Of a DNA stretch of 64,000 nt, positions 24,977-32,690 are shown piece after piece. The translations under genes and the position numbers were made by a program. Location of the stretch: the NCBI GenBank assembly GCA_020025535.1, contig JAHHRY010000002.1, positions 186,001 to 250,000 on the forward strand, read 5' to 3'. Position 1 is the first letter of the stretch, and the number at the start of each line of letters is the position of its first letter. Source of the DNA: Oscillospiraceae bacterium. GTDB lineage: Bacteria > Bacillota > Clostridia > Oscillospirales > Oscillospiraceae. The notes beneath the pieces were generated by a model that was not told the origin of the DNA, did no database searches, and was given only the letters and a program-made list of their open reading frames with translations.

Positions 24977-25825
24977 CTATTTCATAAGTCGCGGAAGGGC
25001 AAGCAGCATATCGGTGGGCAGCATACCATATTGACCGATTTCCTCGGCGCAAAGATCACCGGCCGCGCCGTGCAGCCAGGCCGCCGCAGCTGTCGCCTGC
25101 AGCGGAGCAATTCCCTGCCCCAACAGGCTGACAATCACACCGGACAGTACATCCCCGCTGCCCCCGACCGCCATTCCCGGATTACCCGTAGGATTGACAT
25201 AGCAGGTTTCTCCGTCCGTGATAACGGTATGATGGCCTTTCAGAAGCAGGATGCACCCCAAATCCCGTGCAGCAGTTACGGCGGCAGCGGTCTTATCCGT
25301 TCCGACGGTGTATCCCAGTCTGGAAAACTCCCCTGCATGAGGTGTCAGAATCGTGATACCTGTCCTTTCGCGCAGTAAATCTTTATGCAATGCCAGCAGA
25401 TTTATGCCATCGGCATCTACCACCACAGGTCCTTTAAAATTCTCCAGCACCGTTTTCAGCACCGCAAAGGACCCTTCCGACTGTCCGATGCCGCAGCCGA
25501 TCAGCACGGCATCCATAGCAGGAAGACGCTTGAGGATTTCTCCGGACGCATCTTCGCAAAACGTGTCCCCATCTGCCGGGAACGGTATGACAACCGGCTC
25601 GTTGAGTTTGACCGCTTCAATGCCATAAATGCATTCCGGCACACCTAAATACACCAGTCCGGCACCTGTTCGCAGTGCTCCCATGGCTGCCATAGCTGCT
25701 GCGCCGGTATATCCTCGGCTGCCACAGAGAAGCAGCACTTTTCCGAAGTCTCCTTTATGGGCATCTACGCTGCGCTTGGGCAGCATAGTCAGTATCTCCT
25801 GTCGGTTCAGTTGATGCAGCTCCAT
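24977..25825 (-). CDS. nnrD: ADP/ATP-dependent NAD(P)H-hydrate dehydratase
   Basis: 282 aa. Repairs hydrated NADH and NADPH. Ribokinase-like fold with GDFGKVLLLCGS, a central VVVDADGINLLA, TPHAGEFSRL and the catalytic/anion-hole motif NPGMAVGGSGDVLSG. Many bacteria fuse an N-terminal epimerase (YjeF_N) to this domain; here only the dehydratase is present and no epimerase was found in the window. ATG at 25825 is set by AGGAGGG six bases upstream; an upstream in-frame stretch is mostly the mrp terminator. Confidence 0.93.
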   Translation of the reverse strand: MELHQLNRQEILTMLPKRSVDAHKGDFGKVLLLCGSRGYTGAAAMAAMGALRTGAGLVYLGVPECIYGIEAVKLNEPVVIPFPADGDTFCEDASGEILKRLPAMDAVLIGCGIGQSEGSFAVLKTVLENFKGPVVVDADGINLLALHKDLLRERTGITILTPHAGEFSRLGYTVGTDKTAAAVTAARDLGCILLLKGHHTVITDGETCYVNPTGNPGMAVGGSGDVLSGVIVSLLGQGIAPLQATAAAAWLHGAAGDLCAEEIGQYGMLPTDMLLALPRLMK

Positions 25826-25842
25826 TACGTTCCCTCCTGTTA

Positions 25843-25877
25843 GAAAAAACAGCCGACTGTTTTGCAGTCGGCTGTTT
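25843..25877 (-). terminator. Terminator after mrp
   Basis: 13-base stem AAACAGCCGACTG with its complement, loop of 5, followed by T-rich sequence on the minus strand; 10 bases after the mrp stop and 18 before the nnrD start. Confidence 0.85.
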
Positions 25878-25886
25878 GAAATTCGT

Positions 25887-26714
25887 TTACTCAGCTGCTT
25901 CCACGGCAGCAATGGCACCGGCCATAGCATCCGTATTCACAGTTTCCATCATGCCATTGTCGCAGGCTTCTGCAACCTTGGGGTCGATGGGCAGCCGTGC
26001 CAGAACAGGCAGATTAAATTCTGCCGCAACCTCATCCAAATGGCTCTTGCCAAAGACCTCAATCTTCTTACCGCAATCCGGGCACTCCAGATAGCTGTAG
26101 TTCTCAACGAAGCCCAGCACAGGGATGTGCATCATATTTGCCATCTTCACAGCCTTACTGACGATCATAGAGACCAGATCCTGAGGGCTGGTAACAATCA
26201 CAACGCCATCTACGGGCAGGCTCTGGAACACAGTCAGGGGCACGTCACCGGTTCCGGGAGGCATATCGACAAACATATAGTCCACGTCTTCCCAGATCAC
26301 ATCGGTCCAGAACTGCTTGACAGCACCGGCGATGACAGGGCCACGCCATACAACAGGATCACCGGGATGATCCAGCAGCAGGTTAATGGACATGACCTGA
26401 ATACCACCGCGAGTCACAGCGGGATAAAGGCCGTCCTCATTGGCACCCTCACACTCTGTAACACCAAAAGCGGTAGGTACAGAAGGACCGGTAATGTCCG
26501 CATCCAAAACGCCAACACGCTTGCCCTTACGAGCCATTGCTACAGCCAGCATGGAAGTCACAGTGGATTTACCAACGCCGCCCTTGCCTGAAACAACAGC
26601 GATGACTTTCTTGACGCTGGACTTTGGATTCAGAGCTGCCAGCAGGCTCTCCTTCTTGCGATCTCCGCAATCGGAGCTGCCACAGCTGGCGCAATTACCA
26701 TTACAAGAACTCAT
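25887..26714 (-). CDS. mrp: Mrp/NBP35 family iron-sulfur cluster carrier ATPase
   Basis: 275 aa. Deviant Walker A SGKGGVGKSTV near residue 42, switch region DADITGPSVP, Walker B-like VDMPPGTGD, and the C-terminal cluster-binding pair CPDCGKK. The N-terminus is unusually rich in cysteine (CNGNCASCGSSDC), giving further metal-binding potential. It carries and delivers Fe-S clusters to apoproteins. AAGGAG precedes the ATG. Transcribed alone from a perfect-consensus promoter to a terminator. Confidence 0.93.
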   Translation of the reverse strand: MSSCNGNCASCGSSDCGDRKKESLLAALNPKSSVKKVIAVVSGKGGVGKSTVTSMLAVAMARKGKRVGVLDADITGPSVPTAFGVTECEGANEDGLYPAVTRGGIQVMSINLLLDHPGDPVVWRGPVIAGAVKQFWTDVIWEDVDYMFVDMPPGTGDVPLTVFQSLPVDGVVIVTSPQDLVSMIVSKAVKMANMMHIPVLGFVENYSYLECPDCGKKIEVFGKSHLDEVAAEFNLPVLARLPIDPKVAEACDNGMMETVNTDAMAGAIAAVEAAE

Positions 26715-26749
26715 AAAAATATTCGCTCCTTACAAATTTATCTTTTTCT

Positions 26750-26778
26750 ATTATAGGCCGCTTGCGAAAAAGTGTCAA
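26750..26778 (-). promoter_or_regulatory. Consensus promoter of mrp
   Basis: Minus strand: TTGACA (26778-26773), 17-base spacer, TATAAT (26755-26750). Both hexamers match the vegetative consensus exactly. Confidence 0.85.
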
Positions 26779-26873
26779 CAGAAATGTCTTACAACAGGCC
26801 TCTGATGCTTTGAAGAATGCTGTGGAAACCGAAGCCGTAAGCACGGTCTGTATCCTGAATGCATCCTTCTTTG

Positions 26874-28736
26874 TTACAGCTGCGCCGCTTCCCACTGCTC
26901 CATCAAATCCATAAGGACGGCTTCTGCATTCTCTTTTTCCGCCAGCAAACGCGTTAATTCCTGATAGTCCGCTGCCGCATCTTCGATTTTGCCATCAAAT
27001 TCCGCAACAAGCTGTTCCTGCTTTTCGATTTCCCGTTCCAATTTGCGAACCAGTTTTTCCTGATCCTTGGTACCGCCCTTGGGCTTTTCCTTCTTGGGCT
27101 TGGGGGCAGCGGTCACCACAGGCTTTGACGCCGCCTCATGCTCCAATATGGAACGGTACTTCTGATAGCCACAGGGAAAATCCCGGATTTGACCATCCTC
27201 CAGAAGCCAAATGCGCTCGGCAAACTTCTCGATGAAATAACGGTCATGGGACACAAACAGCAAAACGCCTTCAAACTCTTCGATTGCCGCTTCCACCCAT
27301 TCTCTGGAGGCAATGTCCAGATGGTTGGTAGGTTCGTCCAAAATCAGAAGATTGATTTTTTCATCCATCAGCATACACAGCCGCAGGCGGGACTGCTCAC
27401 CGCCGGAAAGATTTCCGACTGTTTTGAATACATCCTCGCCCTGAAACATAAATGCGCCCAAACGGTCACGGGCCATCTGAGGGCTGCAGTTTTTCTCATA
27501 GAGCATGGTATCGTAAAGGGTACGCTCCGGATGTTCAAATTTGATAATCTGAGGCAGGTATCCAGCCTTAACCGTTGGACCGAACTGAATTTTTCCTCCG
27601 CAGTCCTCTTCTCCCAGCAGGCATTTGATAAAAGTGGATTTTCCGGTACCATTATCTCCAAGCAAAGCGATGCGTTCGCCGCCCTCCACATTCAGTTCCA
27701 CTCCCGAAAACAGGGTGCGGTCACCGAATGCCTTGGAAACATTTTTCATCTTAAAGACAACATCTCCGGAAAAATCCTTTTCTCCGAAGCTGGCCTTCAT
27801 GGTGCGTTCTTTTCGGGGCTTCTTGGTTTTTTCGATGCGCTCCATCCGATGCTGGATGGACATGGCACGGCGATAAAGCGTGCGGTTATTGATACCCCAG
27901 CCCTTCATTCGTTCCATGGTATAACCGAGCTGCTTCAGCTTAGCCTGTTCCTGCTCATACTGCTTCAGCTGCAGGTCAAATCTTGCCTGCTTCTCGTCCA
28001 TATAGAAGGAGTAGTTGCCGGAATAGAACTCAGCATGGCCATCCGCGATTTCAATGACACGTTCCGCCACCTGATCGATAAAGTAACGGTCATGGGAGAT
28101 GGCAAGCACTGTGCCCTTGAAGCCATGGATATAAGTTTCCAGCCATTCTACGCTGTTGAGATCCAGATGGTTGGTTGGCTCGTCCAGCAGCAGAATATCC
28201 GTTTTCTCCAGAAGAAGTCTGGCCAGGTTTACCCGGGTTTTTTCGCCGCCGGAAAGACTGTCAAACTCCTGTACCCGCTGTTCATCGGTGATTCCCAGAC
28301 CATTACAGATCTTGTCCGTCTCCACATCCATATCATAACCGCCGCCGGTCTGGAAGCGATTGGTAAGGCTGTCGTATTCTCGCAACTGCTCAGCAGTAGC
28401 TCCATCCAGCATGGCAACTTCCAGAGCTTCCATCCGCTCTCTGATCTTCAGGAGATCCGAGTAGGCGGAGCGAAGCACATCCGCCACCGTATACCCTTCC
28501 GGGAAATGGGGAATCTGAGAAATCAATCCCATACGTTTATTGGGATTTACATAGACTTCGCCGGTATCATAGTCCATCTCCCCTGTCAGGATCTTAAACA
28601 GGGTGGTTTTGCCGCAGCCATTGCGTCCCAGAATGGCTACACGTTCTCCCTCCTGAATTTCAAAAGAGAGATCCTCCAGCAAATTTTCGCCGATGACGAA
28701 AAATTTAGTTAAGTTTTTTACAGAAATATCAACCAT
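26874..28736 (-). CDS. ABC-F family ATPase (duplicated ATP-binding cassette protein)
   Basis: 620 aa, two cassettes without membrane segments. Walker A GRNGCGKTTL and GDNGTGKSTF, signature motifs LSGGEKTRVNLA and LSGGEQSRLRLC, Walker B LLLDEPTNHLD twice. An inter-domain linker rich in Arg and Lys (RMERIEKTKKPRKERT) enters the ribosomal exit site in this family, and a C-terminal coiled coil (about 540-615) resembles that of Uup/YfmR-type members. Probably a translation factor; antibiotic resistance cannot be inferred. It overlaps rnmV by 8 bases and is the last gene of the comEC-holA-rnmV unit. Confidence 0.93.
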   Translation of the reverse strand: MVDISVKNLTKFFVIGENLLEDLSFEIQEGERVAILGRNGCGKTTLFKILTGEMDYDTGEVYVNPNKRMGLISQIPHFPEGYTVADVLRSAYSDLLKIRERMEALEVAMLDGATAEQLREYDSLTNRFQTGGGYDMDVETDKICNGLGITDEQRVQEFDSLSGGEKTRVNLARLLLEKTDILLLDEPTNHLDLNSVEWLETYIHGFKGTVLAISHDRYFIDQVAERVIEIADGHAEFYSGNYSFYMDEKQARFDLQLKQYEQEQAKLKQLGYTMERMKGWGINNRTLYRRAMSIQHRMERIEKTKKPRKERTMKASFGEKDFSGDVVFKMKNVSKAFGDRTLFSGVELNVEGGERIALLGDNGTGKSTFIKCLLGEEDCGGKIQFGPTVKAGYLPQIIKFEHPERTLYDTMLYEKNCSPQMARDRLGAFMFQGEDVFKTVGNLSGGEQSRLRLCMLMDEKINLLILDEPTNHLDIASREWVEAAIEEFEGVLLFVSHDRYFIEKFAERIWLLEDGQIRDFPCGYQKYRSILEHEAASKPVVTAAPKPKKEKPKGGTKDQEKLVRKLEREIEKQEQLVAEFDGKIEDAAADYQELTRLLAEKENAEAVLMDLMEQWEAAQL

Positions 28737-29331
28737 GATTTATCTCCAAATCTTCCACCATGGTGGTCAACTCTTCCAATGTATACAGTAAATTCAACGC
28801 CTGAAGCATGGCGTTTGCGCTCATATGCTCCGGCAGATTCAGTTTTTTGAGCAAGGCCAGCCGTTTTTCATGGCTGTTGCTGCTGCCGGAAAGGCCAAGA
28901 AGCATCATATCCTGTTTGGTGATTTCTTGTCTGGGAATCCGGGTTTCTTCTCCTTCCACGGTAGCACCGCATTTACGAAGAGCGTCCAGAATGATTTCCC
29001 GGGTCATGCCTTCCACCCCCAGCTTGCCTTCCTTGCCGGGAGCGGATTTCCGCCGTTCTTTTCCGGGGATGTCCGGAATATAGGCGTGCTTCAGGTACTT
29101 CCCCGGGATGGCTCCCTTCAAAAAATTCCGGATAACAAACCCGGCGCCGTCGGAGTCTGTAAAGATAATCAGTCCCCTTGCCTGTGCTACCCGCCGCAGC
29201 AGAGCCAGCTGCGCCTTGTCCTTCATGATACCGAAACCGGAAGTCTCCAGAATCGGGGCATCTACGATCTGAGAAAGGGTGTTTTTATCATAACGTCCCT
29301 CTACAACAATTGCTTCCCGTATTTTAACCAT
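28729..29331 (-). CDS. rnmV: Ribonuclease M5-like TOPRIM protein
   Basis: 200 aa. N-terminal TOPRIM domain with the glutamate of VVEGRYDK and the acidic triad region FTDSDGAGFVIRN, followed by PGKYLKHAYIP. A C-terminal helical domain (DUF4093) completes the protein. RNase M5 matures 5S rRNA in Firmicutes. The start at 29331 (MVKIREAI) overlaps the holA stop by 8 bases. Usually rnmV neighbours rsmA; here it follows holA. Assignment to M5 rather than another TOPRIM protein is likely but rests on overall pattern. Confidence 0.85.
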   Translation of the reverse strand: MVKIREAIVVEGRYDKNTLSQIVDAPILETSGFGIMKDKAQLALLRRVAQARGLIIFTDSDGAGFVIRNFLKGAIPGKYLKHAYIPDIPGKERRKSAPGKEGKLGVEGMTREIILDALRKCGATVEGEETRIPRQEITKQDMMLLGLSGSSNSHEKRLALLKKLNLPEHMSANAMLQALNLLYTLEELTTMVEDLEINHG

Positions 29332-30367
29332 TGCGCGCCACCTCTGCAAGCTGCAAAATCAGCATTTCCAGCAGCCGTTCCGGATCGTCATAGGACGTTT
29401 TCATCCGGTAGTCCGTTTCTATGATCAGTTCCGCAGCTTTGGCGCAGAATTTTGGTGAGAAGCGGCGGGCGGCATCCATCGCCTTTCTGGCAGGATAATC
29501 TGCAATTCCGCAGAGCTTCATCAGTTCACCGTATCCCCTGCCATTTTCACTCAGTGTCCTTGCCGTGCTCAGGCGTCGAAAATGTCCGCCGATAGCACCC
29601 AGAATGGCAATGGGTTCCTGCTGCATTTTGAGCAGCTTTTGCAGCGTCTGAAGTGCCTTACCGTATTCCCCGGCACTCAAATAATCCGTCATACGGAATA
29701 CAACGGCATCCAGCACCGGTTCCGTAACGGCATCGATATCGCTTCTTGTAATCGTGTCCGCTCCGGAATAGGCAGCAATTTTAGAAATCTCGCCGCTCAA
29801 AGAAGTCATAGTACCATCTGTAATATCGATCAGATAGGTACACAGATCGGAGCTGATCTGTTTTTTATGCGACGCAAAGTGTCGCGTAATCCAGTTGACA
29901 AGATCTCTCTGGTTCTGCTTGGCAAATTCCACGATCACGCCGTTGGTGTTTATGGCGTCCCAGAGTTTTTTCTGCCGCTTATCCGGCTTCCAGGGTGTTG
30001 TTTCGTAGGTAAATACAACGGTACAGTACTCGGGAATATCGGAAATCACATCCACGATCTTGTTGCGCGTATCCTCCGACAGTTTGAACAGATCAATTTC
30101 ATCCACCAGAACCATCGTCCGGTCCGCCATCATGGGAAGATTTTCTACCGCATCCGCAAAACTGAGGATGTCAAATGTCTCGCTGTTCAGGCTGTGAAAA
30201 TTAAAAGACTCCGTCACTTCATCCACGAGGATTTTCCGCAGCTGTTCCAGATAGTGATGCATCAGAAATACTTCTTCCCCGTAAAAAACATAAAGTCTTT
30301 CCGGATTCTGCTTTTGGATTGCCGTTTTTAATCTTTGCAAAGCATCGGAGCTCTGTTCTTTTGCCAT
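29324..30367 (-). CDS. holA: DNA polymerase III subunit delta
   Basis: 347 aa. The clamp-loader delta subunit opens the beta ring. N-terminal segment RLYVFYGEEVFLMHHYLEQL, then VLVDEIDLF, and the C-terminal helical domain with AGEYGKALQTLQKLL, as in other HolA proteins. The start at 30367 (MAKEQSS) has AGGGGGT seven bases upstream; the GTG three codons earlier overlaps that site. Located 5 bases after comEC, an order seen in many Firmicutes (comEC-holA). Confidence 0.93.
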   Translation of the reverse strand: MAKEQSSDALQRLKTAIQKQNPERLYVFYGEEVFLMHHYLEQLRKILVDEVTESFNFHSLNSETFDILSFADAVENLPMMADRTMVLVDEIDLFKLSEDTRNKIVDVISDIPEYCTVVFTYETTPWKPDKRQKKLWDAINTNGVIVEFAKQNQRDLVNWITRHFASHKKQISSDLCTYLIDITDGTMTSLSGEISKIAAYSGADTITRSDIDAVTEPVLDAVVFRMTDYLSAGEYGKALQTLQKLLKMQQEPIAILGAIGGHFRRLSTARTLSENGRGYGELMKLCGIADYPARKAMDAARRFSPKFCAKAAELIIETDYRMKTSYDDPERLLEMLILQLAEVARNG

Positions 30368-30372
30368 TGGTT

Positions 30373-32622
30373 TCACCCCCTGTACACAACCGTACCATTA
30401 TAATCCGTTCTGTAGATAAGGCAGCCGTATTTCTGCAGCCGCTGTAAAACCACATCGGCCGGATGGCCGTATGTGTTGTCTCTTCCTGCGGAAATAATCG
30501 CAATTTCCGGAGTGGTTGCTTCCAGCAATTCCTCGCAGGTAGAGTATTTGGATCCGTGGTGTCCGACGATCAGAACCTCAAGATCCGGCAATTCGATCTG
30601 ACGCAGCAGTTCCCGTTCTCCGAAAGCACTGCGGTCACCAGTGATGAGTATATCACAGTTTTTCGTCTGAAACAAGACGCACAGACTGCTTTCATTATCC
30701 GTCATGCCAATTTCCGACGGCAAAAGCGTCAGCCTTACGTCTCCGAATGTAATCTGCATCGTTTCCTCTGCCACAGCAACTTCCGTGTTTTCAATATGCA
30801 TCAGGCTTTGGCTGATGTTCTCTTCATCCAGGCTTACCGGTAAATACAGGCAATCCGCCGGAACCGTAGTCAGCAGATATTCAATACCGCCTGCATGGTC
30901 TCTGTCATAGTGTGTCAGAATCACGCCATCCAGCCGCGAAATTCCCTGAGACAAAAGTATATGTGCCGCCTTGTCTGCGGCTTTTCTGTCACTGTCACCG
31001 CCGCAATCCACCAGATAGTTTCTTCCCGCACTTTGCAGCAGTATGCACTGCCCCTGTCCCACATCCACCGCAGTAACCCGACATTCATCCGTCATCGGCT
31101 CTATCCAGGACAGAGCAACGGCGGCACACAATCCCAGTACGGCGCAGCCGCCGAATATCAGCGGTTTCTTCCGTTTCATGCACAGGAAGAGTGCAAGCAG
31201 CACGTAGAAAAACACCAGCCATGCCACAATGTAAACACTTTCCGTATATACTGCCGCCAGCGGAAAATCAGCCAGTACTTTCGCAACGAACAGCACATAA
31301 CGAATTCCCCAGGAAACCAGCAGTGCAATTCCACCGCCAAGGGGAATCCATATAACAGAAGCCAAAACCGCGGCTATAATACCGCAGAAAATATATGTGA
31401 TGCACCACAAAGTCAAAACATTCGTCAGCACACCAATCAGGCTGACAACGCCAAAATAGATTGCACAGATCGGCATTGTAAAAATCGTGGCGCTGACAGA
31501 AACAGCCGCACAGGTACTGACGCCACGGAGAAGTTTACCGGTCATTCCTTTCATCTTTCCCAGACGCTTTTTATCCAGCAGCCACTTTTGGATTCCGGGC
31601 GTAAACGTCAGGATTCCCGCAACACAGGACACAGACATCTGAAATCCCACATTGGCAGCAACGTAAGGATTGACAATCAGCATCACGAGGACCGCAAAAG
31701 CCAGTGCTGTCGGAGAATCATACTCTCTGTTTAAAAGCAGCGCCAGTACCATAAGACTATGCATCAGACAGGCACGCGTAATCGAGGGAGAAAATCCTAC
31801 AACCGCCGCGAAAAGGAACAGCAGCGGAAGCCCTGCAAGTGCCACCGGCCATCGCCGTCTTCCAATCACCAGACAGACCATTGAAAAGAGAATGGATACA
31901 TGCAGTCCGGAGACGGCAATCACGTGGCGGATGCCGCTGATTTTCAAATCGGTATCCGTTGCATAGTCGATTTCTTCTGTGTCACCCAGCAGCAGCGCCT
32001 GTGCAAAGCCAATTGTGTCTTCCGGGAAAATCCGCTTCATTCGGTTTGTCAGCTGCGTATGGATATACGCAGGATAGCAGTACCAGGGCAGTTTCCCGCA
32101 GGCAGTAACATTCACTTTATCCCGGGTATACACCAAAATATACTTGCCGTTGGCACGGTGATAAGAAGAATCCCGGCTGCAGCCCGGCAGCGTAGAACGC
32201 AGAGTGAAGTGTCCTTCTATGGTGTCTCCCATAGAGACTTTGGTATCCTTCGGCAAATTGGCAATGGTGATATAGCACTTTCCATTCAGACGGACGGCGC
32301 TTTTTACGGAAATCCCGTACTCTGTTTCGGAGGCATTCTCCAAAGCGTGCAGAGTCAGCGTTTTACTCTGCGTATCCATGCTTTTCGGTGCCGTCAGATA
32401 CAAGTTGTTCCAGCAAAATATCCATGTAAATGCGGCCATTGCTCCCAGCAGCACCGCCATCGGAATATAGCACTTTCTGAATCGAAGTGCGAATAGCCAC
32501 GCAATGCAGAAAAGGATTCCGCAGGCAACAGATGCCTGCGGAAGCGCATCGGGATGCAGCATATAACAGGCGGCTAAACTCGCAAGGCAAAAGCCTGTTA
32601 CAAACCATGTCAGTTTTCGCAT
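30373..32622 (-). CDS. comEC: DNA internalisation competence protein ComEC/Rec2
   Basis: 749 aa. Channel for single-stranded DNA uptake. Two N-terminal membrane segments, an OB-like DUF4131 domain, then the competence membrane region (about 205-480) with GIRHVIAVSGLHV, and a C-terminal metallo-beta-lactamase domain: VDVGQGQC, LTHYDRDHAGG, ITGDRSA and VGHHGSKYS. The start at 32622 (MRKLTWF) has AAGGGGAG seven bases upstream; earlier in-frame ATGs lie in the alaS terminator. Presence alone does not prove natural competence, as other com genes are outside the window. Confidence 0.93.
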   Translation of the reverse strand: MRKLTWFVTGFCLASLAACYMLHPDALPQASVACGILFCIAWLFALRFRKCYIPMAVLLGAMAAFTWIFCWNNLYLTAPKSMDTQSKTLTLHALENASETEYGISVKSAVRLNGKCYITIANLPKDTKVSMGDTIEGHFTLRSTLPGCSRDSSYHRANGKYILVYTRDKVNVTACGKLPWYCYPAYIHTQLTNRMKRIFPEDTIGFAQALLLGDTEEIDYATDTDLKISGIRHVIAVSGLHVSILFSMVCLVIGRRRWPVALAGLPLLFLFAAVVGFSPSITRACLMHSLMVLALLLNREYDSPTALAFAVLVMLIVNPYVAANVGFQMSVSCVAGILTFTPGIQKWLLDKKRLGKMKGMTGKLLRGVSTCAAVSVSATIFTMPICAIYFGVVSLIGVLTNVLTLWCITYIFCGIIAAVLASVIWIPLGGGIALLVSWGIRYVLFVAKVLADFPLAAVYTESVYIVAWLVFFYVLLALFLCMKRKKPLIFGGCAVLGLCAAVALSWIEPMTDECRVTAVDVGQGQCILLQSAGRNYLVDCGGDSDRKAADKAAHILLSQGISRLDGVILTHYDRDHAGGIEYLLTTVPADCLYLPVSLDEENISQSLMHIENTEVAVAEETMQITFGDVRLTLLPSEIGMTDNESSLCVLFQTKNCDILITGDRSAFGERELLRQIELPDLEVLIVGHHGSKYSTCEELLEATTPEIAIISAGRDNTYGHPADVVLQRLQKYGCLIYRTDYNGTVVYRG

Positions 32623-32645
32623 ACTGCATCTCCCCTTCCCACAAT

Positions 32646-32679
32646 AAAATGGGCGCCGCACAGCGACGACGCCCATTTT
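32646..32679 (-). terminator. Terminator after alaS
   Basis: AAAATGGGCG (32646-32655) pairs with its complement (32670-32679) around a 14-base loop that can itself pair partly; T-rich sequence follows on the minus strand. 11 bases after the alaS stop. Confidence 0.65.
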
Positions 32680-32690
32680 ATCCATTCAAA

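Noticed and set aside
26783..26895. Protein-like stretch between mrp and the ABC-F gene (Cys-rich start, then TDRAYGFGFHS in one frame)
   Set aside because: The frame has no usable start codon after the preceding stop. The other open frame there overlaps the ABC-F end and the consensus mrp promoter.
27138..28712. Plus-strand open frame opposite the ABC-F gene
   Set aside because: No start signal or recognisable domain; the ABC-F frame is complete.
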